From assembly GCA_964491915.1 (NCBI GenBank), contig CAZBHS010000024.1:17612-81611 (forward strand): a DNA stretch of 64,000 bases. The letters run 5' to 3'. The translations under genes were made by a program, and so were the position numbers. Shown piece after piece: positions 18,638 to 27,364 of the stretch. Numbering within the stretch: position 1 is the stretch's first letter; each line of letters begins with the position of its first letter. The notes under the pieces are model-generated. The model was not told the origin of the DNA. It worked only from the letters and a program-made list of their open reading frames with translations, and did no database searches. This stretch comes from JAHELQ01 sp964491915 (lineage in GTDB: Bacteria > Acidobacteriota > Aminicenantia > UBA2199).

Positions 18638-19588
18638 ATGTTAGCAGGGAAAATGTTGCGAAATCTTGCCATTGTCGCTCTTGTGTTTTTTATTGGAGTG
18701 TCTATAACGTCAAATTATGCGTTTGCAAGCGAAGAAGATAATCTATTGAAAGCCCGGCGCCTTTACAAAGAGGGCGATTATGAAGGGGCTGTCCAGATAT
18801 TGAATGATTTTGTCGAAAAATTGAAGGCGATTGTGGCCCAGAAAAAGAATGTGGCCGAAGCTTTTTATCTAATGGCCAAAGTCTATTATACTGTCGGCGA
18901 TGACCGGAAAGTGGATGAAAATCTGAAAAAAGTTTTCGAAACATTCCCTACATTCAATTATGACGAGGCGGACTATGATTTTAAAACCCGGGTGGAAACC
19001 GCCAAACAACTAGTGATGGCCCAACAGGGAACCGAAGCCTTCACGGCGCCCCAGGAGACCGAAGTCCAGCCGCAGGAAGAGGTGGTCCAACCGAAACGGC
19101 AAAATGTCATCGTCAGTCCTCCGAAGGCGAAGAAAAAGAAGTTCCCCGTATTGCTGGTTGTGGGCGGAATTGTCGTGATCGTTGTGTTGGCGGCGGTATT
19201 GTTGGGCGGTAATAAAGATAAAGAAGAACCGCTGGATATCCGCGGTAACTGGATTTTGAACGAGGAGTGGCCGAGATTCGGATCGTTCACCACCTTCGCC
19301 ACCTTTACCGGAGGCCCGCTTCAGGGAACCTTCAGAAACAATGACGGTATGACCGGAACCTATGTTGTTACCGATAATAAAGTATTCTTCAGTTATGATG
19401 ATTATGAAAAATGGGAATACAAAGGCAATTTTACATCACCGGATAATTTAGTGGGCACCGGAGTTGTGCTTTTGGAAGACGGCGATGAAGTTAGAGGAGC
19501 CTGGACCGGACGACGCGGCGGTCAGGGAGCCCAGACAGCTTCTTTTAGCCGTCACCCCCTTTCCAGCCTGATCAAGAACAAGAAATAA
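18638..19588 (+). CDS. TPR membrane protein with C-terminal beta-rich domain
   Basis: This is a 316-residue protein with an N-terminal signal or anchor (residues 1-31), TPR-like helices (about 38-130, KARRLYKEGDYEGAVQIL and AFYLMAKVYYTVGDDRKV), a basic linker, a membrane helix (~176-195) and a C-terminal domain of short beta strands (DIRGNWILNEEW ... GTGVVLLEDGDEVRGAW), as in lipocalin-like META folds. The first half is homologous to the 57.2-58.7 kb protein, which also follows a kinase gene. It is preceded by AGGAGG. Its function is unknown; it is probably the partner or output of the kinase. Confidence 0.8.
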   Translation: MLAGKMLRNLAIVALVFFIGVSITSNYAFASEEDNLLKARRLYKEGDYEGAVQILNDFVEKLKAIVAQKKNVAEAFYLMAKVYYTVGDDRKVDENLKKVFETFPTFNYDEADYDFKTRVETAKQLVMAQQGTEAFTAPQETEVQPQEEVVQPKRQNVIVSPPKAKKKKFPVLLVVGGIVVIVVLAAVLLGGNKDKEEPLDIRGNWILNEEWPRFGSFTTFATFTGGPLQGTFRNNDGMTGTYVVTDNKVFFSYDDYEKWEYKGNFTSPDNLVGTGVVLLEDGDEVRGAWTGRRGGQGAQTASFSRHPLSSLIKNKK

Positions 19589-19597
19589 TACGAGTCA

Positions 19598-20695
19598 CTA
19601 GATACCGAAACTAGTACCTAGCGCCATTGCTGTTTTAATGATCTCCGAATCCGGCTGAATACGCCGGGGAACGGCAATGGCTTCCTTTATGGAAGTTGTT
19701 ACGATGCGTTGGCCTCTGATACCGACCAAATGGCCGAATTTTTCGTCCATGACAGCTTCCACCGCATGGTAACCGAAGCGGGTGGCCAGTATCCGGTCAA
19801 AGGCCGTGGGACTGCCGCCCCTTTGGACATGGCCCAGAATGGTGAACCGGGTCTCGATGCCGGTCATGTCCTCGATTTGGTTTCCCACGAATTGTGATAT
19901 CCCCCCCAGGCGGATGGGATCGTTCGGATCCTGAACCTTCCGGGCCACCACCAGATCGCCCCCTTCGGGTTTTGCCCCTTCGGCCACAACCACCAACGAG
20001 AACCGCTTCCCATCTTTTTCACGGTCGTGGATTTTTTGCACGATCTTTTTCATCTTAAAAGGGATTTCCGGGATCACTATCACATCGCCGCCGCCGGCGA
20101 TTCCCGCTTCCAGAGCGATCCATCCGGCATACCGTCCCATCACCTCGATGACCATGACCCGGTGATGGGATTCAGCGGTGGAATGCAATTTGTCGATGGA
20201 TAACGCGGCGATGCTGCGGGCAGTGTCGAAACCGAAGGTAATGTCCGTTCCATCCAGGTCGTTGTCGATGGTTTTAGGTACGCCGACCACCGGGATACCA
20301 TGGGTCTCGTATAATTGGTTGGCAATGGCCTGAGTGCCGTCTCCGCCAACTGTGATCACCGCATCCAGTTCATTGTATTCCACCGTTTGGATCACCCGGT
20401 CGGATACATCGCCGTAGATTTTTTGTCCGTCCTCCACAGCCACTGGATATTTAAAGGGATTGTCCCGGTTGGAGGTGCCGAGGATGGTTCCGCCGCGGGG
20501 CAGGATGCCGGATACATCGCGGCGATCCAATTTTTGAACCTGCTTGTTGATCAAACCGGCGTAACCGTCCCGGATGCCGAATACTTCGATACCATATTTT
20601 TTGACCGCGGTGTGGACCGCCGCGCGAATGACCGCGTTCAAACCGGGGCAATCACCGCCTCCGGTCAATATTCCGATGCGTTTAATCGTTTTCAT
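19598..20695 (-). CDS. pfkA: 6-phosphofructokinase
   Basis: This is a 365-residue cytoplasmic enzyme that phosphorylates fructose 6-phosphate in glycolysis. Motifs seen: GGGDCPGLNAVIRA near residue 12, PRGGTILGTSN, VGGDGT, VPKTIDNDLDGTD and VEVMGRYAGWIAL-like MVIEVMGRYAGWIALEAG. GGDGT with Gly in the discriminating position suggests ATP as donor, whereas Lys in PKTIDND is shared with PPi-type and group III enzymes. I therefore expect a group III ATP-PFK, probably without bacterial-type allostery. The start overlaps the stop of the upstream acyltransferase gene (ATGA). Confidence 0.93.
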   Translation of the reverse strand: MKTIKRIGILTGGGDCPGLNAVIRAAVHTAVKKYGIEVFGIRDGYAGLINKQVQKLDRRDVSGILPRGGTILGTSNRDNPFKYPVAVEDGQKIYGDVSDRVIQTVEYNELDAVITVGGDGTQAIANQLYETHGIPVVGVPKTIDNDLDGTDITFGFDTARSIAALSIDKLHSTAESHHRVMVIEVMGRYAGWIALEAGIAGGGDVIVIPEIPFKMKKIVQKIHDREKDGKRFSLVVVAEGAKPEGGDLVVARKVQDPNDPIRLGGISQFVGNQIEDMTGIETRFTILGHVQRGGSPTAFDRILATRFGYHAVEAVMDEKFGHLVGIRGQRIVTTSIKEAIAVPRRIQPDSEIIKTAMALGTSFGI

Positions 20696-21366
20696 CTTGT
20701 CTCCTTAAAATAGCGTTCCGCTTCAGTTTCCAGATTGTTGAGCCGGGATTCGAGTTTTTCCCGTTCAAGGCATATCTCTTCTTTTCCGATACCGTTGGGT
20801 ATGGCGACGGGTTCTCCGTAATAGAATGCGATCTCGCTGAAGGGCCTGGGGATCATGAATTGGTCCCAACTTTTCTCGAACACCGTGACGCGACTGGCGT
20901 GCCAGCTAATGGGTACCACCACTGCGCCGGTTTTTTGCGCCAACACAATGGCGCCGTATTTCAATTGCCGGGCCGGCCCCTTGGGACCGTCGGCCGTGAT
21001 GAGGATTTCGCGGTTGCCGGTTTTGTGGCGGATGGCATTGACCAATTCCAGGAACGCTCTGGCCCCGCCGCGGGAAGACGATCCTCTCACCGGCTGCATC
21101 CCGAATTCTTCCGCCACCTGCGCCACCAATTCGCCGTCCTGGGACATGGAAATCAATGGGCTTGCCCCGGTGTTTTTGAATTTGTAGATGTTGACGAAGA
21201 TATGCCGGTGCCAGAAGATATAGATGACCGGCCGCTCTCCCTCCAGGAGAGGCTGAATCCGCTCTGCGCCCTCCACTGTGATCCGGCATGTCTTGATAAT
21301 AGTGTTAATCAGGAGTCGGGAGATTTTGCGGATCAAAAAATATTTAGTCCTGCTCGGTGATTCCAT
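20692..21366 (-). CDS. DUF374 lysophospholipid acyltransferase-like protein
   Basis: This is a 224-residue membrane-associated protein. It has the DUF374/LPLAT signature: YIFWHRHIFVNIYKF, a MSQDGELVAQVAEEFG block, RGSSSRGGARAFLEL and ITADGPKGPARQLKYGAI. Members resemble KDO/lipid A late acyltransferases and are thought to acylate a membrane or envelope lipid. It overlaps pfkA by four bases downstream. It also overlaps the end of the sigma-54 regulator gene upstream by about 20 bases, so the three genes probably form one operon read leftward. Confidence 0.85.
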   Translation of the reverse strand: MESPSRTKYFLIRKISRLLINTIIKTCRITVEGAERIQPLLEGERPVIYIFWHRHIFVNIYKFKNTGASPLISMSQDGELVAQVAEEFGMQPVRGSSSRGGARAFLELVNAIRHKTGNREILITADGPKGPARQLKYGAIVLAQKTGAVVVPISWHASRVTVFEKSWDQFMIPRPFSEIAFYYGEPVAIPNGIGKEEICLEREKLESRLNNLETEAERYFKETR

Positions 21367-22708
21367 ATTCTTTTATTTTGTCCAAAAGGGTTTTGTAACT
21401 GATTTTCAAAAGGTCCGCCGCCCGGGTGCGGTTGAATTTGACGTCGTTCAGCGCATCGGTGATTTTTTTCTTCTCCACAATCGCGACGGCGCGGCCCGCG
21501 ACCTCTTTGAGGCTTCCGCTAAAATTGAATGATTCCGTCACATCAAAGGATTTTTCCGGGAGAATAATGTCTTTTTCCCCGATGTCACTGTCCCGACAAA
21601 TAATCACCGCCCGTTCGATGGTGTTTTGCAATTCCCGGACATTCCCCGGCCATTGATACTTTTTGAGCTTGTTTAAAGCCGCGGTGGAGAGAGTCATTGG
21701 GGAACGGTTCATTTCAAGGCAGAATTTTTTTGTAAAGTATTTGGCCAATAGTACCGTGTCATTGTCCCGTTCTCGCAGCGGCGGCAATAAAATAGGAAAT
21801 ACATTGATGCGGAAATAGAGATCCTGTCTGAATCTGGCCTCTTTGAGCTCTTTTTCCAGATCGCGGTTGGTGGCGAATATGAAGCGGAGGGTGAGGTCGA
21901 TCTCCTGGCTGCTGCCGATACGGCTGATTTTTTTCTCTTCGATGACCCGCAATAGTTTACCCTGCAGGCTAAAGGAGAGATCTCCAATCTCATCCAGGAA
22001 GAACGTACCTCCTTGCGCCAACTCCAGTTTTCCCGCCTGGCGGACATAGGCGTCTGTGTACGAGCCCTTCTCGTGCCCGAAGAGTTCATTTTCCAACAGG
22101 TTTTCCGGTATGGACGCGGAGTTGATGGCGATAAACGGTTTATCTTTCCTGGGGCTGAGATTGTGGATAGCGCGGGCGAACAACTCTTTCCCCGTGCCGC
22201 TTTCCCCCAACAAGAGAACCGGTGTGTCGGTAACCGCCACCTGTTTGAGCTTCTCAGCCTCGTTGATGATGCCGGGACTATTGCCGATGATGATGGATTT
22301 TCTGAACAACGCGTCGTGCTGGTCTTTGAAAATAATATTTTCCCTCAGAATACGGGTGGATTGAAGCGCTTTCTCCACAATGAGGAAAAGATATTCCGTG
22401 TCCACCGGTTTTGATATGAAATCGAAGGCTCCCTCTTTGATAGCGTCCACCGCCTGCTTGATGGAGCCGTAGGCGGTGAGGATGATGAAGGGGATATTGC
22501 GGTCTTTGATCCGTTTTAAAAACGAGAGCCCATCGACATTCGGTAATTGTAAATCTGAAATGATCACCGAAAAATATTCTTTAGACAGCATCAGCATGGC
22601 GATGGATACATCTTCGGCGGATTTTACATAGTAGCCTTTCTCCGAAAGTATCGTCTCCAGCATTTCCCGCATTGATTTGTTGTCTTCAACCACCAATATT
22701 TTTTCCAT
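21344..22708 (-). CDS. NtrC-family sigma-54 response regulator with unusual GAFTGA loop
   Basis: The 454-residue form starts at ATG 22708; an upstream in-frame ATG would overlap the promoter. Domains: receiver (1-115, acceptor Asp in ISDLQLPNVDG), AAA+ sigma-54 interaction domain (~135-365; Walker A GESGTGKE, Walker B GGTFFLDEIGDL) and a Fis-type helix-turn-helix at the end (RTRAADLLKISYKTLLDKI). The loop that normally reads GAFTGA is GSYTDA, so contact with sigma-54 may be altered. It should be phosphorylated by an unidentified sensor kinase. Confidence 0.92.
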   Translation of the reverse strand: MEKILVVEDNKSMREMLETILSEKGYYVKSAEDVSIAMLMLSKEYFSVIISDLQLPNVDGLSFLKRIKDRNIPFIILTAYGSIKQAVDAIKEGAFDFISKPVDTEYLFLIVEKALQSTRILRENIIFKDQHDALFRKSIIIGNSPGIINEAEKLKQVAVTDTPVLLLGESGTGKELFARAIHNLSPRKDKPFIAINSASIPENLLENELFGHEKGSYTDAYVRQAGKLELAQGGTFFLDEIGDLSFSLQGKLLRVIEEKKISRIGSSQEIDLTLRFIFATNRDLEKELKEARFRQDLYFRINVFPILLPPLRERDNDTVLLAKYFTKKFCLEMNRSPMTLSTAALNKLKKYQWPGNVRELQNTIERAVIICRDSDIGEKDIILPEKSFDVTESFNFSGSLKEVAGRAVAIVEKKKITDALNDVKFNRTRAADLLKISYKTLLDKIKEYGITEQD

Positions 22709-22715
22709 TTTTCCT

Positions 22716-22744
22716 ATTATAAAGGAAAATTCCATACTTTGCAA
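22716..22744 (-). promoter_or_regulatory. Sigma-70 promoter of the NtrC-type regulator (near-leaderless)
   Basis: Read on the minus strand: TTGCAA (22744-22739), a 17-bp spacer, TATAAT (22721-22716). Only 7 bp separate the -10 box from the ATG at 22708, so the message is predicted to start at or next to the start codon. Confidence 0.65.
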
Positions 22745-22790
22745 TTATGGGGTCCAGTTCATCTGTGAAAAATAATTCTTTAATATCTGC

Positions 22791-22819
22791 TTTTTACGAA
22801 CTAAAATATTTGCTATAAT
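22791..22819 (+). promoter_or_regulatory. Promoter of the lipid-kinase-like gene (leaderless)
   Basis: TATAAT at 22814-22819 lies 6 bp before the ATG at 22826, with a weak -35 (TTTTTA, 22791-22796) at 17 bp. No ribosome-binding site precedes the ATG. Confidence 0.55.
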
Positions 22820-22825
22820 TTCCAG

Positions 22826-23797
22826 ATGGATAGGGTTGCAATTCTACTGAATCCCTCTTCCGGGAGGGGGAGGTCGCTCAAGAGGCGGCCTAAAATTGAA
22901 CGGGCGTTTAGGGACTATGGGATTCCGTTCGATCTTTTTATATCCCGGAGTGAAGAACATCTGCGGCAATTGGCCCACGAATGCGCCGTCAAATACAACC
23001 GGATCGTTGCCGTAGGCGGCGATACCACCTACAAAATAGTGGCGAAGGAATTGTTGGCTCTACCTCGTGAACCGGGTCAAAAGCGGCCGGTGTTGGGAAT
23101 GCTGGGGACAGGTTCCGCCAACGATGTGGTGCGTAGCCTCGGAACTTTCGACGTCAAGGACCTGTGCAAGGCATTGGCCGGGGATAAGATTGGCCGGATG
23201 AATGTGGGCAAGATAAAAATCGACGGCCGTCAAAGCGATTTGTTTTTGGGAGCTGTGTGTATGGGACTGGGAACCACTGTCAATCTGTACATCGACTCCT
23301 TCAACCGGCGGCACCCCCAAATGGCGAAATCCGACCTGATCGGGCAGGTGATTGCGGGGCTTATGGCGATGCGCTGTTCGTTCCGGGAGGAACAAGTCCC
23401 CATGACAGCCACTCTCTCCTGGGAGCGGGAATCCAGGTTGGTGAATTTCTCGTTGTTGGCGTTTTTAAATGTTCCCTTCTTTGCCAGCGGAATACTATTT
23501 GTACCCGATCAGTCTGCATTTTTGAGACTGTTGGATATTGTCATTGTCGATACTCTCACCATCCCCAGCACGCTAGGGGTGGCGCTGGCCGCAGTCCGGG
23601 GCAAACACCTGGCGCGCCGGGACGTCGAGAATATTACCTCCGCCGCGTTTAAGTTGACCGCTCCGGCGGGGCAGACCATGGATATCCAGGTGGACGGCGA
23701 TGTGATCCGGGATATTCCGGGGTTTGAAGTATCCCTTATGCCGGAAACCCTGGAAGTGTTTAGCACAGTAAATGTCGATCATAAATTCAATGCATAA
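22826..23797 (+). CDS. Diacylglycerol/sphingosine-kinase-family protein
   Basis: This is a 323-residue protein with the DAGK catalytic-domain layout: ILLNPSSGRGRS at the N-terminus, RIVAVGGDTTYKIVAKEL near residue 60, GTGSANDVVRSLG near residue 95 and a C-terminal beta-rich half with VQVDGD-like DIQVDGDVI. These ATP-dependent enzymes phosphorylate lipid hydroxyls. The nucleotide-binding GGDGT motif reads GGDTT here. A Thr in place of the second-position Gly could lower or change activity. The gene is followed after 27 bp by a DUF4412 protein and may be co-transcribed with it. Confidence 0.85.
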   Translation: MDRVAILLNPSSGRGRSLKRRPKIERAFRDYGIPFDLFISRSEEHLRQLAHECAVKYNRIVAVGGDTTYKIVAKELLALPREPGQKRPVLGMLGTGSANDVVRSLGTFDVKDLCKALAGDKIGRMNVGKIKIDGRQSDLFLGAVCMGLGTTVNLYIDSFNRRHPQMAKSDLIGQVIAGLMAMRCSFREEQVPMTATLSWERESRLVNFSLLAFLNVPFFASGILFVPDQSAFLRLLDIVIVDTLTIPSTLGVALAAVRGKHLARRDVENITSAAFKLTAPAGQTMDIQVDGDVIRDIPGFEVSLMPETLEVFSTVNVDHKFNA

Positions 23798-23824
23798 ATA
23801 TAATTTGTTTGTAAGGAGGAAAAT

Positions 23825-24679
23825 TTGAAAAATTTTAGAGTATTAGTCGTGTTAGTGGTTTTGATGAGTTCTCTCGTCTTTGCCGGAGTCGAGTATACCA
23901 GTAAAATAACCACCACGGGGGATAAAAAATCTATGAATAGCGAAATGACATCCACCCTCTATGCCCAGGGCGGCGATGTCAAGCAGGTCTACAAAAATGT
24001 ACCCAAGCAGCAACAGGGCCTCATGAGCGAGGACGGCTATTGGTTGTACAAAGGTAAAGACAGCACCCTGTACATTGTCAACGACAAAGAAAAAACCGTC
24101 ACCCCCATGTCGCTGGATTCGATGCTGCAGATGACCCAAATGGCCGGCCAGTTGGTGAAGATCGAAATCGAGGACCACAAAGTCAAGACCGAATCCCTCG
24201 GCAAGGCCAATATCCTGGGCTATTCATGCGATCATATCCGCATCACCAGCTCCTACACCATGCGCATGAAAATCACCTTCATCAAAAAGACCATCATGGT
24301 GGAAGAGGTGAAGGAAATCTGGGCCAGCAACAACCTGGACTTTATCAAAGATATTAACCGGGCGTTTTATGAAAAAGATTTCAAAACCGGTTGGGAAGAT
24401 CTAGATAAAATGATCCAACGGGAAATGACACAGATGAGAAAGATCGGCTTCCCGCTCAAAACAGTGACCCGCACCATCAACAAAAACAAGAAGGGCAAGG
24501 TCAAAAGCGACCAGACCACCACCATGGAAATTCTGGACATGAAAGCCAAGAACTTCCCCGCATCCTTCTTCGAGATTCCCAAAGACTACGAAGTGGCGCA
24601 AATGGGCCCCGGCGAGGAAGAAGGGGATGAGGAAGACGCACCCAAAAAGAAGAAAAAGAAAAAATTCGGACTGTTTTAA
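23825..24679 (+). CDS. Secreted DUF4412-type protein
   Basis: This is a 284-residue protein that starts at TTG 23825; an AAGGAGG site six bases upstream decides this start and no ATG is suitably placed. A signal peptide ends near VFAGVEY. The mature part has the DUF4412 plan: VEYTSKITT, then KILGYSCDHIRI-like GKANILGYSCDHI and a late KNFPASFFEIPKDYE. Such proteins are periplasmic and may bind hydrophobic ligands or denatured proteins; none is well characterised. The C-terminus is very acidic and then very lysine-rich (DEEDAPKKKKKKK), which is unusual. Confidence 0.8.
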   Translation: MKNFRVLVVLVVLMSSLVFAGVEYTSKITTTGDKKSMNSEMTSTLYAQGGDVKQVYKNVPKQQQGLMSEDGYWLYKGKDSTLYIVNDKEKTVTPMSLDSMLQMTQMAGQLVKIEIEDHKVKTESLGKANILGYSCDHIRITSSYTMRMKITFIKKTIMVEEVKEIWASNNLDFIKDINRAFYEKDFKTGWEDLDKMIQREMTQMRKIGFPLKTVTRTINKNKKGKVKSDQTTTMEILDMKAKNFPASFFEIPKDYEVAQMGPGEEEGDEEDAPKKKKKKKFGLF

Positions 24680-24720
24680 TTCAATCGCAAGCTAGCGTAA
24701 AAAACTACGAATATAACCGA

Positions 24721-24754
24721 AGGGGCAGGCGTCAACGCCTGTCCCTTTTTTTTT
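24721..24754 (+). terminator. Rho-independent terminator
   Basis: An 11-bp stem (24721-24731 with 24736-24746, one G-U pair) with a 4-base loop is followed by a run of T residues. It ends the 22.8-24.7 kb transcript. Confidence 0.85.
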
Positions 24755-24760
24755 ATCCCC

Positions 24761-26131
24761 TCACAACACAAACCGGTTCCCTTCGTCATCCTGGATCACG
24801 ACGGAGTGATCATCCAGGCCGGCGATATAACATTTTACCTTGTAATCCCCAAACGCCGGAACCGCGGCTATTTTTTGATACAATTTCCTGATTTCCGCGG
24901 CTTTCCCCGCTTTGCTCAGGTTGCGTTTCACCTCTACCACATGAGCGAGGCCATTCTCATCGTCCACCAGCACCAAATCCAGTTCATTGTCGCCGGTCCG
25001 GTCCCAATGGCGACCGATTCTGTCGAACGTCAAATCGAAGGGATTTTGCTCAATAAAGATGCGCCGGACCAATGTCTCCAACTTGTATCCTTCGAACGCC
25101 GGAAGCATCTCCCAGACATTCTCGAAGGCCCGTTCTTTCTGGTTGATCTCCCGCAAAGCCCAAAACCGGCTGATGACCCGGAACCAAAACTCGTAAAAAT
25201 TGTCCGCCAGGTAATACCTCAACACACCGCTTTTCCCGGTCCGGCTAAACACCGGTTTTTCTTTATATATAAGATTGTATACTTTTTCCAGATTTTGCAA
25301 ATAACCGCCGGGCGCGGTGTTTGTGGCCTGGGCAATGTCGTTCCGACTCCTCTTTCCGGCGGCGATGGCGGAAAGAATCGAATGATAGACCGAATACTCC
25401 TTGCCGAATTCTTCCCGCATCATATTCATTCCCTCTTCCCAGAGGAACTCCTTCTCCACCATCAAGCTCTTCAAGGCATCTTTGAAATCCCTGTGCCCGG
25501 TCTCGACAATCTCCTCATAGAAGCGGGGGATACCGTCAAATAGCGAAAAACAATGGAGCAGGTTTTGGGCGGAGTACATCCCATGGTCCTCCAGGATGCG
25601 CTTCTGCACCTCCACCGGTAGATACCCCAGACGGATGAATTCAGTGGCTCTACCGAACAGTGGTTCCCGCGATCCCGAGAAGATCTTCTCGATCATGGAA
25701 TAGGACGAACCGGCGAAAATAAGCCCCAACGATGAGGTCTCGCGGTTGATATCAAAGTGTTTCTGAAGGTCCGAAAAGGCGCCGGGATTTACTGACAGAA
25801 GATTCTGCACCTCATCGAAGAAGACGATGATTTCCCTCTCTTTTGCCTTATGAAACAAATAGGCCAATAACTGCCCAAAATCGTTGAATTCCCCAAACAC
25901 ATCACCCAAATGGGCTTTGATTTCATCGCCCCACTCCCGGAGCAAATCCTTCATACTTTTTTTACCCACAAAAAAATAGAGGAAGCCCTTCTGCCTTTGA
26001 GATTCAAATACTAAACGGGTCTTGCCGATGCGTCGCCGCCCCACCAAAACAATCGCGGAGGACCTGTTCTTCAACTTGCCAAATTCACGATGGATACGAT
26101 CCAGCTCGTGTTCCCGTCCATAAAATCTCAT
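24761..26131 (-). CDS. AAA+ ATPase with C-terminal DUF234 nuclease-like domain
   Basis: This is a 456-residue protein. N-terminus: FYGREHELDRI, Walker A LVGRRRIGKTRL (~residues 29-40) and Walker B IIVFFDEVQNL near residue 100. This is the archaeal-type ATPase family that is common in bacteria and archaea as solitary genes. A winged-helix-like middle (~260-330) leads to a C-terminal domain with NELDLVLVDD ... HVVEVKRN, the acidic/Lys pattern of PD-(D/E)XK nucleases (DUF234). These genes are often mobile and their function is unsettled. The TTGCAA-rich inverted repeat just upstream may control it. Confidence 0.88.
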   Translation of the reverse strand: MRFYGREHELDRIHREFGKLKNRSSAIVLVGRRRIGKTRLVFESQRQKGFLYFFVGKKSMKDLLREWGDEIKAHLGDVFGEFNDFGQLLAYLFHKAKEREIIVFFDEVQNLLSVNPGAFSDLQKHFDINRETSSLGLIFAGSSYSMIEKIFSGSREPLFGRATEFIRLGYLPVEVQKRILEDHGMYSAQNLLHCFSLFDGIPRFYEEIVETGHRDFKDALKSLMVEKEFLWEEGMNMMREEFGKEYSVYHSILSAIAAGKRSRNDIAQATNTAPGGYLQNLEKVYNLIYKEKPVFSRTGKSGVLRYYLADNFYEFWFRVISRFWALREINQKERAFENVWEMLPAFEGYKLETLVRRIFIEQNPFDLTFDRIGRHWDRTGDNELDLVLVDDENGLAHVVEVKRNLSKAGKAAEIRKLYQKIAAVPAFGDYKVKCYIAGLDDHSVVIQDDEGNRFVL

Positions 26132-26150
26132 CGCTCACTCTCTCACATTA

Positions 26151-26206
26151 ATTTTTGCAACCGTCATGTTTGCAACGGCGGTTTCTGCAATGGCGGTTGC
26201 AAAAAT
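26151..26206. promoter_or_regulatory. 13-bp inverted repeat with TGCAA motifs, possible operator
   Basis: Perfect arms ATTTTTGCAACCG (26151-26163) and its complement (26194-26206) flank 30 bp that contain two more TGCAA motifs. The element begins 20 bp upstream of the DUF234 ATPase start. It could be an operator or a structured leader. Confidence 0.5.
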
Positions 26207-26236
26207 ATGGTACGGCAAACTTAAGTTGAAGTCAAG

Positions 26237-27217
26237 TTATAAAATACCCGCGTCCGTCAAGTGGCGGCGGATGTTGCCGATGTGGTTGGCGTGGGATAGT
26301 TGCTGGTTTTTGAAACGGCCGCCCCCCACTTTGATACCCACCACTTCGCCTTTTTGGTTCAAGATAGGGGAGCCGGAGGAGTAAGGGGTCTTTTCCGCCG
26401 GGATAAGGGATTTGAGGACCATCGTGCGTTCGGTGATTTCGACGATCACCGCCTCTGTCATCGGTTTCCCCGGCTTGCCGTCGATGCATGCTGCGTTCCA
26501 GACCGGATCGCCCACTTTAGGCGGCTCCAATGCCAGGGGCAACGGCTTCACCTTTACATTTCCCGTCAAGCGGAAGGCGGCGATATCCAGGTCCGACAGA
26601 GGCTCTTCCTCGCCGGTGCGGGCATGGGGGAGGACCAGCATCTCGCCCGCCGGCCCCACCGGACACATCATCCAATTGGGAGCGAACACATCGCACAGGT
26701 CCACGGCCGAGATGGCGGCGGGCAATTCGCGGCCTGTATAACTCTTATTATTTATGTCACAATCGATATTTTTCTTCTTGATCAGCTCATCGAGCACATG
26801 GAGGGCCGTCAGAAGGAGCGGCTCTTTGCCTTCGCCCGGCGACGCGGCGAACGCGTAACCCGCGATGGCCGAATCTTTACCGGCGCTGAAGATAGGCCTC
26901 ACCACCGAATACTTCGGTAGCTCGGGAGCGGCGGCTTCGGGATTCGGCACCTTGAGCCAGGGCTCGAACATCGTTGCCGGCTTGCCCTCGGTTTTCTCGA
27001 ATTTGTGCTCCGGTAGATTCAGTTGCTCCGCCAGACTGTCTTTGGGTGGATGGAGGACCGTACCCTCGAGGTATTTTTCGTAGCACTCTTCGCACAAATC
27101 GTTGTCCGGTCCGTCGGGGCAGGATACACAATGGTACCGGGGGCCTGCGATGGGGCTATTTCCGCAATGATGACAATGATACCAAATATGAACATTCTTT
27201 TGGTCTTCAGATTTCAT
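26237..27217 (-). CDS. ZZ-type zinc finger fused to trypsin-like serine protease domain
   Basis: The 326-residue form starts at ATG 27217, eight bases after AGGAG. Residues 1-55 hold a ZZ-type zinc finger: HIWYHCHHCGNSPIAG, HCVSCPD and DLCEECYEKYL, ligands in C-x2-C ... C-x2-C ... C-x2-C spacing. The remainder is a trypsin-like fold with apparent catalytic His in LLTALHVLDE, Asp in SDLDIAAFRL and Ser in YSSGSPILNQKGEVVGI. No signal peptide is seen, so a cytoplasmic protease is likely. ZZ fingers are typical of eukaryotic regulatory proteins, where they bind protein N-termini or tails. This one may recruit substrates. Confidence 0.82.
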   Translation of the reverse strand: MKSEDQKNVHIWYHCHHCGNSPIAGPRYHCVSCPDGPDNDLCEECYEKYLEGTVLHPPKDSLAEQLNLPEHKFEKTEGKPATMFEPWLKVPNPEAAAPELPKYSVVRPIFSAGKDSAIAGYAFAASPGEGKEPLLLTALHVLDELIKKKNIDCDINNKSYTGRELPAAISAVDLCDVFAPNWMMCPVGPAGEMLVLPHARTGEEEPLSDLDIAAFRLTGNVKVKPLPLALEPPKVGDPVWNAACIDGKPGKPMTEAVIVEITERTMVLKSLIPAEKTPYSSGSPILNQKGEVVGIKVGGGRFKNQQLSHANHIGNIRRHLTDAGIL

Positions 27218-27364
27218 GACAATCTCCTTTAGTTTCACGTGTTTCCGGTTTCCAGACAGCGGTATTTAAAACCGCAGGCAAGAGGAGACGCTTCCTCGAG
27301 CCTCGAGAATAGCATAACATATATCAAAAAAAAGTTCAATTTCAAGATTTTTTCCCTTCAGCCC

